From CAJBLF01 sp964545415 (GTDB taxonomy: Bacteria; Patescibacteriota; Gracilibacteria; Absconditabacterales; Absconditicoccaceae), in assembly GCA_964545415.1 (NCBI GenBank), contig CAZJFP010000005.1:1-62898 (forward strand): a DNA stretch of 62,898 nt, given 5' to 3'. Each line of letters starts with the position of its first letter. Position 1 is the stretch's first letter. Under the pieces are notes generated by a model, which was not told the DNA's origin, made no database searches, and was given only the letters and a program-made list of their open reading frames with translations. This document shows positions 24,890 to 33,202 of this stretch, one piece after another. A program made the translations under genes and the position numbers.

Positions 24890-25501
24890 ATGAATTTTTC
24901 TTTTGAGCTTGAAGGAGCGGCTATGACAGGAAACATTACTCCGGATATGATGAATTCAATGGCTGGAGCATTTGGATTATTCTTCTGATGACTCGCAATG
25001 GTACGGATGATTGTCTGTCTTGCTATCATGGTATTTATGATCATCTCTCGGCGGAGAATCTTCAAGAAAGCAGGGCTTCCAGGACGGTGAAGCTTGATAC
25101 CAGTATACAATCGAGTATTGATGTTCAAACTTGGAGGTATGTCTGGACGACGAGCATTATCAATTCTTTTCCCACCACTATTCGCAATTGCCATGATCAT
25201 CAATTATTTCAATATCGCAAAAAATTTCTGAAAGCATTGGGCATTTGGACTTGGGATGATCTTGGTAAAGATCGTATTCATACCTATTCTTGCTTTTGAC
25301 GATTCCAAATATCTCAGTAAAAAAGCTATCATTAAACCTATAGCTAAACCTGTTATCAAAGCAGTTGTTAAACCAGCTGCTAAAGTTGCTAAACCAGCCG
25401 CTAAACCAGTCGCTAAAGCGCCAGTTAAAAAAGCTCCTGCAAAAAAAGCTCCAGCCAAGAAAGTAGTAAAGAAAGTGAAGACCCTGACAAAAAAGAAATA
25501 A
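24890..25501 (+). CDS. DUF5684-like membrane protein with Lys/Ala/Pro tail, 203 aa
   Basis: The first ~150 residues form several membrane segments with the DUF5684-like phrases KAGLPGRGSLIPVYN, FKLGGM, YFNIAKNFGKHWAFGLGM and IPILAFDDSKYL. The last ~50 residues are a repetitive basic tail of AKP and PAKK units, like histone H1-type C-termini, presumably in the cytoplasm. That tail could bind DNA, RNA or lipid head groups; this is inference. Two adjacent UGA codons (FFGGLAMV) read as Gly-Gly. A related N-terminal tail occurs in the 48438 gene. Confidence 0.8.
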
Positions 25502-25560
25502 TTACTAGCATAGAGCAAAGAAAACGTTGGGAGAAATCCTGACGTTTTTTTTAGTTCAGA

Positions 25561-25588
25561 TTGAAATTTCAAAGGAAATAGATATAGT
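25561..25588 (+). promoter_or_regulatory. Promoter of ssrA
   Basis: TTGAAA, 16-bp spacer, TATAGT, about 52 bp upstream of the mature tmRNA 5' end. Confidence 0.6.
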
Positions 25589-25640
25589 ATTGAGGCAGAA
25601 ATAATTCTGAATTCTACATTCTGAATTCTGCACTCAAATT

Positions 25641-26013
25641 GGGGATGCTTCTGGATTTGATAGGAGGATTCCATATGTATTGACAGCCACTCTCCGACGA
25701 ACGTACCGGAACAAAACAATCGTTCACTCAAAAAATGCTAAAACATTAAACAGAGCTTTTGCTCTCGTACCTAGCTATTCAATAGCCTAGTGACGTACCA
25801 ACCCATTGTCAGACTCCTGCTACGCTTTGGGTGACTAAGCAGGTACCTCGTTCACTTCGGTGGACAACGTTGTTATGGTAAAAACCTATGCCTGTCTATC
25901 GGCTAACGTATCCTGACATAATAACGCTAAAAAACTTGGATAGTTAATAGACTATTGTGGTAGAAGTTATTATATATGCCTTTTAGACATGGGTTCAATT
26001 CCCATCATCTCCA
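25641..26013 (+). ncRNA. ssrA: tmRNA (one-piece, 373 nt)
   Basis: tmRNA rescues stalled ribosomes and tags nascent proteins. The 5' GGGGATG pairs with 3' CATCTCC (seven pairs, one G-U), followed by discriminator A at 26013; CCA is not encoded. The T-arm is ATGGG-TTCAATT-CCCAT. An H-type pseudoknot PK1 is visible near 25691-25725 (TCCG/CGGA and GAACG/CGTTC). About ten nt later comes the likely resume codon GCT (25737). A hairpin CTAGCTAT...ATAGCCTAG holds the tag stop, as in helix H5. The predicted tag reads AKTLNRAFALVPSYSIA and ends in TAG, a true stop in code 25. The tag frame is inferred; the tmRNA call is strong. Confidence 0.93.
25737..25790 (+). other. Predicted tmRNA tag reading frame (17 aa)
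   Basis: GCT start, 17 sense codons (AKTLNRAFALVPSYSIA), TAG stop directly followed by TGA. The other two frames give short tags ending in KKC or MLKH without an Ala-type degron. No UGA occurs inside the tag. It does not end in the usual ALAA, so the degron would be unusual. Confidence 0.6.
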
Positions 26014-26675
26014 AATGACAAGGAAAAGAAATGACGAAGATCAGGTTTTACCTCTAAGGTAAGCCTTTTTTTCTTATCTACATATATGTTCGAAATGAAA
26101 AGGTCAATCATGGAACGTTTTCGAACATAGCTCGCTTTCTTATATGCAGAAGCGGAGTTTCTCAATGTATCTAGGAATATTTCGAATTCAACCAAGGTAT
26201 TCCTTTCATCTTCATTGATAGCGCCAAGGTCCTTCTGGACTAGATTGATTTCGCTATCAAACTTTCTTATTTCAGATTCATATACTATCTGTTCATCTTT
26301 GGTCCTATTCCTTCAAAGGTTATTCTTGATGAACTCTTTTTTCAGGAATTTGATTCTATTCAGCTGCAACAGCGTCTTATTATACTTCTCCTTGTTGTCT
26401 TGATTCATGACGTCTATCTTATCGCCAACAACAGCAACTACTTCCTTAAAGTCCTTATCACTGACTTTGATTGTACTGAATAAATCAAAGACAGCTTTAT
26501 CAACAGCGTCAAAAGTCAGCTCCAATTGATAATCCTTGGAGTTCTGATTCATCAATCTATACCTAATTTGGTGTGACTGGACAACATCTTTCAGTTCAAA
26601 CTCTGGATGTTTAGCTCTGACGGTAATCCCTCCAAAGAGAATCAGGAGAAGATTAAAGCTTATGTTTTGGATCAT
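25983..26675 (-). pseudogene. Serine recombinase C-terminal remnant overlapping the ssrA 3' end
   Basis: The ~230-residue frame matches the C-terminal part of large serine recombinases: a long charged coiled region (NRTKDEQIVYESEIRKFD) followed by SYVRKRSMIDLFISNIYVDK and LEVKPDLRHFF. The N-terminal resolvase catalytic domain and the Cys-rich recombinase domain are absent; a TAA lies just upstream of the first ATG, so this is a truncated remnant. With UGA as Gly the frame runs past a TGA at 25995 into the tmRNA T-arm and stops at TAA 25983-25985, overlapping ssrA by 31 bp. It marks the junction of an element integrated at ssrA, a classic attachment locus. Confidence 0.75.
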
Positions 26676-26715
26676 ATTGCCACTTTACAGAAGTTGATTG
26701 AAAAATAGATTTTTT

Positions 26716-26994
26716 GGTGCTGTTTTAGTGCGGTTTTGGTGCCTTTTTATCGTTTACTTTCTTAATTTCTCATTGAAATTATGTTTTTTGAGTGCCGTTT
26801 GGGTGCCGTTTGAGTGCCTTTTCAGTCTTTACATTTTCCCGGTAAAAACAAAAACACCCTATTTTAGGTGCTGTTGAAGTACTGTTGAAGTGCTGTTGGA
26901 TTTAAAAGAGCACAGTCAATAACAACAATATCCCTATTTCTCATCAAGTAGGGATTTTTCATTTTCAGGTACTGTTTGGGTACTGTTTAGGTAC
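26716..26994 (+). repeat. Four clusters of three 11-bp iteron-like repeats
   Basis: Each cluster has three copies of RGTRC with exact 11-bp spacing, linked by YGTTT-like sequence. The RGTRC positions are 26716/26727/26738, 26791/26802/26813, 26867/26878/26889 and 26968/26979/26990. The unit is roughly RGTRCYGTTTR. It drifts from GGTGC in cluster 1 to GGTAC in cluster 4. Spacing near one helical turn suggests protein-binding iterons (replication initiator or recombinase accessory sites). No gene lies in this stretch. Confidence 0.85.
26930..26959 (+). terminator. Terminator-like hairpin between iteron clusters 3 and 4
   Basis: ATCCCTA...TAGGGAT stem with a 12-nt loop followed by TTTTC. Confidence 0.6.
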
Positions 26995-27116
26995 TAATTT
27001 TGGAATCAGTTATTAAACACCAATTAATAATATTCGTCATATCTTTCGCACACCATTATTGACATTAATACATTAAATCATTATATTAATGTTAAATTTA
27101 ACTATCACTTGATGAG

Positions 27117-27422
27117 ATGATCATAGAAAACTTTAAAAGTAAAAATTCACTAGATAGTTTTCAAGACTTTTGTAACATTCGCAATAAAACAGATCAAGAT
27201 ATATTTGAAGTATTTAAATGAGAGACAAACTTTTTATTAAATTGATTTACCGAACTTTCTTGAAGAATAGGATATCTTTGAAATATCAAAGATAATATTC
27301 CTTTTTTTCTTAAAACATGCAAAAAACTTAATATGAAAGCGAATGATTGTGATTTAAAAAACATTCTCCTAATAAATTATAATCTTATAAGAAATTATTT
27401 TTCGTTGAAACGAGACTTATAA
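27117..27422 (+). CDS. Hypothetical island protein, 101 aa
   Basis: The frame MIIENFKSKNSLDSFQDFCN to RNYFSLKRDL contains four UGA codons, as expected for a gene adapted to code 25. It has several Cys (DFCNIRN, KTCKKLNM, ANDCDLKN) and no signal peptide. Family not recognised. It lies between the iteron-like repeats and the transglutaminase-like gene, 44 bp upstream of the latter, so the two may form an operon on the integrated element. Confidence 0.55.
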
Positions 27423-27466
27423 AGTCAAACTCACCAATAAGATTTTTTACAATGCTAACATAAAAG

Positions 27467-28075
27467 ATGACAATTGAAACTAATGCAATAGACCTTATTC
27501 AACAATTTATCTCAGACCACACTTCAGAAGACAAAGTAGCTGAAAGAATCAATATTTTTGAGACTGTGAGGGATTTTACATATCAGATCAACGGAGCAAC
27601 AACACCAGAGAAACTCCTTGCTTGCAAGGAGGGATATTGTGCATCAAAACATAGATTACTAAAAGCTGTTTATGAAAGACTTTGATATGGTGCTGAATTG
27701 TGTTTCGTTCCATTTACCTTTAATATGACATATCTCCCAGAAAGCCTTAAAGGTCGAGGATTAGCTACAAAAAAGTGATACCACGTATTTCTAAAACTTT
27801 GGATTGATGGAAAATGAATCGATATTGATGCTACCTATAATAAAGAACTCAAAGATTTTTATGTAATCAATCAAAACCGAGATTGAATCTCTTCCCAAAA
27901 GATAATTTGTGAAACTCAAGAAGTTTATATCCCAAAAACTCAAGATGAAGAATGGGAAATCAAGAAAAAACTCAGTGATCCAGAAGGCTTCACAGATAAG
28001 GATCGAAAACGAGTAGAAGAATATAATACATGGATTAAATCTGTTCCAGCCAACCCCACCTTCCTAAGTCAGTAA
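27467..28075 (+). CDS. Transglutaminase-like cysteine protein, 202 aa
   Basis: The core resembles the transglutaminase/protease-like fold: the Cys nucleophile in CKEGYCASKHRLLKAVYERL, then a His (GYHVFLKLWI) and an Asp (GKGIDIDATYN), giving the Cys-His-Asp order. Neighbouring glycines are UGA codons. The C-terminus (EEWEIKKKLSDPEGF) looks helical. No signal peptide is seen. In an integrated island it could be a protease, an amidase or a toxin-like enzyme; only the fold is supported. Confidence 0.7.
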
Positions 28076-28457
28076 ACTCCTTCATACTTGCAAGACTCCA
28101 AAAAGAGAAGAGAGAAAGAGAAACTAGAGATCCTTTTCCCCTCCTCCCGCTTTCTTAATTCTTTCTCTTCCTGAGTTAATCTCCTATATACTGATTACTT
28201 CTCCCTATACTTGTGGAATCTCTCCAGACTTCACTCCCTAGCCATATAGAGTCCAAAGTTTCAGAATCTATAGATTTCCTGTAGTAATTCATCGTATTTG
28301 GTGCTTATGAATTCAGAAGATTTCTGGGTTGGTCCACCAAATGAGAATAAATTTGAAGATAGATCACGATTTCGGTCGTGATTTTTTTGTTTGTTGAATT
28401 TCAAAAACGATAGATTATACATACATTCATAGATATATTTATTTTTACAAATAGAGC
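28076..28457. other. Intergenic region at the right side of the ssrA island
   Basis: No convincing gene. A pyrimidine/purine-biased stretch (28080-28200) is followed by ordinary AT-rich sequence and a terminator (28363-28388). The sequence CCAAATGA at about 28337 also follows the ssrA 3' end (26011), a very short candidate for an att core. A 42-codon frame starting MNSEDFWVGPPNENKF near 28308 would run through the terminator and is not called. Confidence 0.4.
28363..28388 (+). terminator. Rho-independent terminator
   Basis: ATCACGA-N6-TCGTGAT followed by T6. Confidence 0.85.
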
Positions 28458-29261
28458 ATGAGAAATCTCATAATCGGAAGAATAGCAACAGTAGTTGTAG
28501 TAGCAGGTACTACGATATTCCTCAATACAAGCAAAAAAACAGATTTTATAGACGATCTAGCAAAAGACTATCAACAACTATTGGAAAATGTACAAAGCGA
28601 AAAAACTAACTCCAATCTTTCAGCAAGCTGTGATGATCGCGATGAATTCAACAAAAAGATACAAGATATAGAAAACACATTAGCAAAATTACAACAAAGA
28701 AAAAATAATATTATAAACAAAACAAACGAAGGAGAGCAAGAAGAATTCATCCCAAGAGCAGGCGCTCAAGTACCTAACCTTGATGGACCGGAACCCACAG
28801 AACAACAAGAAGAATTTATTCCAAGAGCAGGCGCTCAAGTACCTAACCTTGATGGACCGGAACTCACAGAACAACAAGAAGAATTTATTCCCAAACCATG
28901 ATCACAGCCATTAGATTTCATAGAAAATACAAGCATGCTCTCTACTATAACCGTCTATGAAGAAGAAATCCGCAACACATTACAAAACCTCAAATCATTA
29001 TGTAACAAAGAAGAAAATCAAGAAAACAAAGAAGAAAAAAAAACAATCTCCAAAAGTTGTGAAGATGCTTGCAAAAAATATTCTGAATGCACCCATTATA
29101 CGGAAGACACCACAGCACAAGACCGACAAGATGCCTACGATAGTTGTATGATAGAATGTGCAAATTGGTCAGACGAAACCAAAATATGTATCAACAAACA
29201 AGCAATAAAAAACCCTGGAGATTGTGCGAACCTTTCTATGTGTGCCTTAAGCGAATATTAA
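28458..29261 (+). CDS. Exported Cys-rich protein with 23-aa tandem repeats, 267 aa
   Basis: The N-terminus has a short hydrophobic segment (IIGRIATVVVVAGTTIFLNT), probably a signal anchor. A coiled coil with a Cys follows, then 2.2 copies of a 23-aa repeat (EEFIPRAGAQVPNLDGPEPT plus EQQ), a second coil, and a Cys-rich C-terminal domain with eight or more Cys (CEDACKKYSEC, SCMIECANW, ICINKQ, DCANLSMC). The Cys pattern suggests a disulfide-bonded extracytoplasmic domain; a CcdA-type thiol exchanger is encoded at 37791. Family not recognised. It is convergent with an ABC-F gene, leaving 2 bp between the stops. Confidence 0.75.
28740..28892 (+). repeat. 69-bp in-frame tandem repeat, 2.2 copies
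   Basis: Copies at 28740-28808 and 28809-28877 are almost identical (Pro/Leu change near the end), with a partial third copy to 28892. Confidence 0.93.
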
Positions 29262-29263
29262 AT

Positions 29264-31012
29264 TTACTCTCTCGAACTCAGTTCAAACCACCTATACTCT
29301 TTCTGCTCAAGCTGACGAAGGATGACTCACAATGCTTCAGAAAGAACCTTGATATCATCATACGGAACATCTTTTTGATCGAAGATACGGTTAATTTCAT
29401 CCCTTTCTTTTTCTAATGCAATAATATCTTTAGTAAGCTGATCCAATTCACGTTTTTCCATATACGACAATTTCTTTTTAGACGAATCTTGTTCTTGCTC
29501 AGTGTCAGAAATATTATCTTTTTCTTTTTTTCAACTTTCAACTTTCAACTTTCAACTTTCAACTGCGAGTTTATACTCGCTATACGTTCACCAAAAATCC
29601 TTTACGACGCCATCGCCCTCAAAGACGAACAAGTGATCAGTAATTCTATCCATAAAGAATCTATCATGAGAAATGACGATCAAACACCCTTTGTACGTCA
29701 TCAAAAAATCTTCCAAAATTCAGACAGTGACCAAGTCCAAATCATTTGTCGGTTCGTCAAGCACAAGAAAATTAGGACGATTCTGCAATATAGTCAGAAG
29801 ATGTAACCTTCTTTTTTCCCCGCCGCTAAGATTTTCCGCGAATACATGTTGTTGATTAGGAGGAAAAAGAAATTGTTCAAGCAATGCGCGATCATGGACA
29901 ATATCGCTGACTCTTTTGTCATCAGGGAAATGGATTTCCTTTTGTTGATAATGTCAAAAAACAACAGTCTCTCCTGTCTGTATATGTCAGGAATCGATAG
30001 GCTCCTCACCCATGATCATACGAACAAAGGTAGACTTCCCTACTCCGTTTTTTCCTATGATACCGATACGTTCATTGTGTCTAAATTCGTGAAAAAAATC
30101 ATTCAATATTTTTTTGTCACCAAAAGATTTCTTGATATTTTTGAGCTTGAGGATTTTTCCTCAGAGCTGTCTTTTTTCCATAGACAAGGTAAGCTTTGCT
30201 TGTTCAGTGAATACCGTATCTTTCAAGTCATCATAACGTTCATTGATATGTTCAAACCTGGAAGACCTGGAATTGGATTTAGTCTGTCTTCAGCTTGGCG
30301 CTCTTTTGATCCGGTTCAATTCCTTTCTATACAATTGCTTGAGCTTATGGACCTCTATTCTTTCATTTTCTTCACGGATGGATTTATGTTGCAGATAATA
30401 GGAATAATTTCCAGGGAAAACAATAATCTTTCCTCTATGAAGTTCAAAAATATGGGTACATACCCTCTCGAGAAAATATCTATCATGAGTTACAATCAAT
30501 AAGGTGATACGATGATTTTTGAGATATCGTTCAAGTCGTTCTATCATATCCAAATCCAAATGATTGGTTGGTTCATCCAAGATCAGCATTTCCGGATCAC
30601 CCATCAATGTCTTAGTCAAAGCGACGCGTTTTTTTTCTCAACCAGAGAGAGATCAGATCGTCTGCTCAAGATAGGATTTGATACGAAGTTTATTGATAGC
30701 GATATTAAGCTCAACTTCTTGTTCCCGATGCTGTAGAGTATCAAAATCAAAGAGAAATTCGCGGACAGTAAGCTCATCGTTTAGGTGCGTATCCTGAGAA
30801 AGATATCAGATACGGATTCATTCTCTTCGTTCGATAGATCCATCACTCAAGTCTATCTCTTTCATTAGCAATTTGAGCAAAGTAGATTTACCAGCCCCAT
30901 TCTTGGCAACTAAAGCAATTTTTTGTCATCTGGAAATAGTGAAATCCGCATGATCGACAAGGACTTTTGATGTATATGATTTGGCAAGATTCGTGACTTT
31001 GAGATACAGCAT
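29264..31012 (-). CDS. ABC-F family ATPase, Uup-like, 582 aa
   Basis: This is a soluble twin-ATPase protein of the translation-associated ABC-F group. The first P-loop is VAKNGAGKST, signature IGSLSGGEKKRVAL and Walker B LILDEPTNHLDL; the second is GKNGVGKST, NLSGGEKRRLHL and LVLDEPTNDLDL. A linker with Arg/Lys lies between the domains. The C-terminal coil (KLSYMEKRELDQLTKDIIAL) is the Uup-type DNA/ribosome-binding hairpin. A 7-bp tandem repeat encodes the linker VESGKLKVESGK before this coil; I checked that the frame is continuous. Several signature glycines are UGA. Likely roles are ribosome rescue or assembly. Confidence 0.93.
29530..29564 (-). repeat. 7-bp microsatellite (TCAACTT)n inside the ABC-F gene
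   Basis: About five copies of TCAACTT (plus-strand sense) lie in frame between ATPase domain 2 and the C-terminal coil. Gain or loss of one unit would shift the frame and remove the coil. Confidence 0.85.
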
Positions 31013-31246
31013 TACAAAAAAACATCAATAAATATTGATTCAGCAATACTAAACAAACATAATAAAAAAAACAGAGAAAATAGAGAGAATTTCGAGCCAT
31101 CAATCTACCAATACACACTGCAGGAGTGTATATCAAAAGCAATTACTAAAGAGCGTTAAACATAGGTATACAATAATATTGTTTGCATACGGACTAGACT
31201 TTCGTATAGTCATCTCTCGTATTTATCATATTACGTTCACGCCACA

Positions 31247-32815
31247 ATGTCCAGCAATCAGAATCAAGTAATCATGCGTTTCGATGAAGTATCGTTTGCA
31301 TACAATGACGGCAGACACCCTATTCTCGTAGAGAGTGATTTTTCACTCCGTCAAAACACCAAGATCACCATCATGGGACAGAATGGTTCTGGAAAAACGA
31401 CGATATTCAAGATGATCACGGGAGAACTTACTCCACAAAAAGGGAAGATACATATCGTACAAGGCAACACGATCGCAATTGCAAGGCAGGTCATACCTAG
31501 AGATCAGTTACATCTCTCCATCAAGGAGTTCTTTGAATCTGCATTCCAAGAAAAAGATTATCAGATAGATAGGAAAATAGATGAAGTGCTCAAAGCGGTC
31601 AATTTCAACGCACCACTAAACAAACCAATAAAAGAATTTTCTGGATGACAACAAGCGAGACTATTGCTTGCCTATGCATTGATCCAACATCCTGACATTC
31701 TTCTTCTTGACGAACCAACCAACAATCTCGATGACACAGGAATCGGAGATCTGATAACTTTTTTGATGTCGTACGACAAAACCGTTGTCGTCATCAGCCA
31801 TGATGCAGATTTTTTGAATTTATTTACTGATGGTGTCTTGTATCTCAACAAAAACACCTGCAAAGTAGAACAGTATCGAGGAGATTATTATGATGTAGTA
31901 GAACAGATAACAGCAAAGATAGAAAAAGATCAGATGGCAAATGCCAGAGCAGAGAAGAAAATAGCTGACGCTAAAGAGAAGATAAATTTTTTTTCCAACA
32001 AATGAGGGAAGATGCGTAAGCTTGCAAGCAAGATGAGAGACGAAATAGAAGAAGCGGAAGAAAATAAAGTGGAAGTGAGAAAAGACGATAGAACCATTAC
32101 AAATTTCGCTATTCCATTTGACAATTACGTATGACCTATCGTGACGATCAACAAAGTAGGACTGATGAATACAGTACACAAAGTAGTGGATTACAAACTG
32201 CCCTTAGTCATCAAAAAACACGAAAGATATATGTTTATATGACCCAATGGTATAGGCAAATCCACGCTACTCAAAAGACTTATGATGATCCATCAGCACA
32301 AAGAAAATATCATGAAAGAATACAATGCGATATCCAAAGACAAAAAAGCAACAGACATTATCATCAAAGAACCAGATACTACGCATCCAGAAGAACATAT
32401 CGCCATGATCCATAACAAAGTGAAAGTAGGATATTATAGTCAGGATTTCGATGCATTGGATATGGAAAAAACTGTTCGAGATACTTTGGAAGAGGTAGCA
32501 GAAGAGACAAGCGATCAAGATATCTTTCGTGTCGCAGCGCAATTTCTTCTCACCAAAAACCTGCTAAAAAATACGGTAGGATCATTATCAGAAGGACAGA
32601 AAGGACTCCTGTGCTATGCAATGTTCGTACTCCAAAAACCGCATCTCCTGATCTTAGACGAGCCGACTAATCATATTAATTTTCGTCACCTTCCGGTAAT
32701 CGCTCAAGCAATCAATAACTACGAATGAGCTATCATTATGGTTAGTCACGACAAATGATTCACCGATCAGCTAAAAAACTTCAACATAGTAGATTTAGGA
32801 AAAATAATGAAGTAA
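31247..32815 (+). CDS. ABC-F-like twin ATPase, 522 aa
   Basis: A second, more diverged ABC-F protein on the opposite strand from the first. Domain 1 has GQNGSGKTT, KEFSGGQQARLLLAYA and LLLDEPTNNLDD; domain 2 has GPNGIGKSTLLKRLM, a degenerate signature GSLSEGQKGLLCY and LILDEPTNHINF. A basic coiled linker (residues ~225-275) joins them. It has no membrane segments. The start at 31247 is the first ATG of the frame; M10 is possible. It is followed by a strong terminator and probably acts on the ribosome. Confidence 0.9.
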
Positions 32816-32832
32816 AAATGTTTACAAAAAAC

Positions 32833-32862
32833 AACTCTACAAGAAATTGTGGAGTTTTTTTA
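32833..32862 (+). terminator. Rho-independent terminator
   Basis: AACTCTACAA-GAAA-TTGTGGAGTT 10-bp stem with tetraloop and T7. Confidence 0.93.
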
Positions 32863-32934
32863 TTTTATTTTCTACTAAACCACAGCCAGATACACGTCAA
32901 CATTGAGCCATTACTCTATCAATCAAAATACAAA

Positions 32935-33116
32935 CCAGATGCACGCCAGACACTCCCCTAATTCGAAGAAATCAATATGAACGAACCGGAATGGGCCCAC
33001 GGTATTTCACCGGGGTTGGAGGTGAGATGGTAAGCCGTTCTGTTTGAAACGACAGTTCAGTCGATTTGCATCTGGAAAGTCTTTTTGCTTACTTTTGGGA
33101 CATTGCCAAAAGTAAG
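32935..33116. repeat. Structured repeat element, copy A (CCAGATGCA...TGCATCTGG)
   Basis: A 141-bp unit (32935-33075) is bounded by the inverted repeat CCAGATGCA / TGCATCTGG. The left side continues CGCCA. It is followed by TCTTTTTG and a second hairpin CTTACTTTTGG...CCAAAAGTAAG to 33116. The same plan recurs at 54880-55080 with different inner sequence. A partial left end (CCAGATACACGTCA) also lies at 32886. This explains most of the gene-free stretch 32863-33172. It could be a non-autonomous mobile element or a structured RNA. Confidence 0.75.
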
Positions 33117-33172
33117 TCTCCGAAGGAAATTAAAAGTAGGTCACAGCGCAGCGTTAAAAAATATTAAAAAAA

Positions 33173-33191
33173 GGGCGAATAGTATTCGCCC
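33173..33191 (-). terminator. Terminator of the DEAD-box helicase gene
   Basis: Near-perfect palindrome GGGCGAATA-GTATTCGCCC. On the minus strand it is followed by T7, just downstream of the stop at 33203. Confidence 0.85.
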
Positions 33192-33202
33192 CTACAATTA
33201 TT

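Noticed and set aside
28308..28440. Small gene starting MNSEDFWVGPPNENKF
   Set aside because: The frame runs through a strong terminator and its second half looks random; no homologue recognised.
29520..29570. Frameshift in the ABC-F gene at the 7-bp repeat
   Set aside because: A first pass suggested a shift, but base-by-base recount shows the frame is continuous through the repeat into the C-terminal coil.
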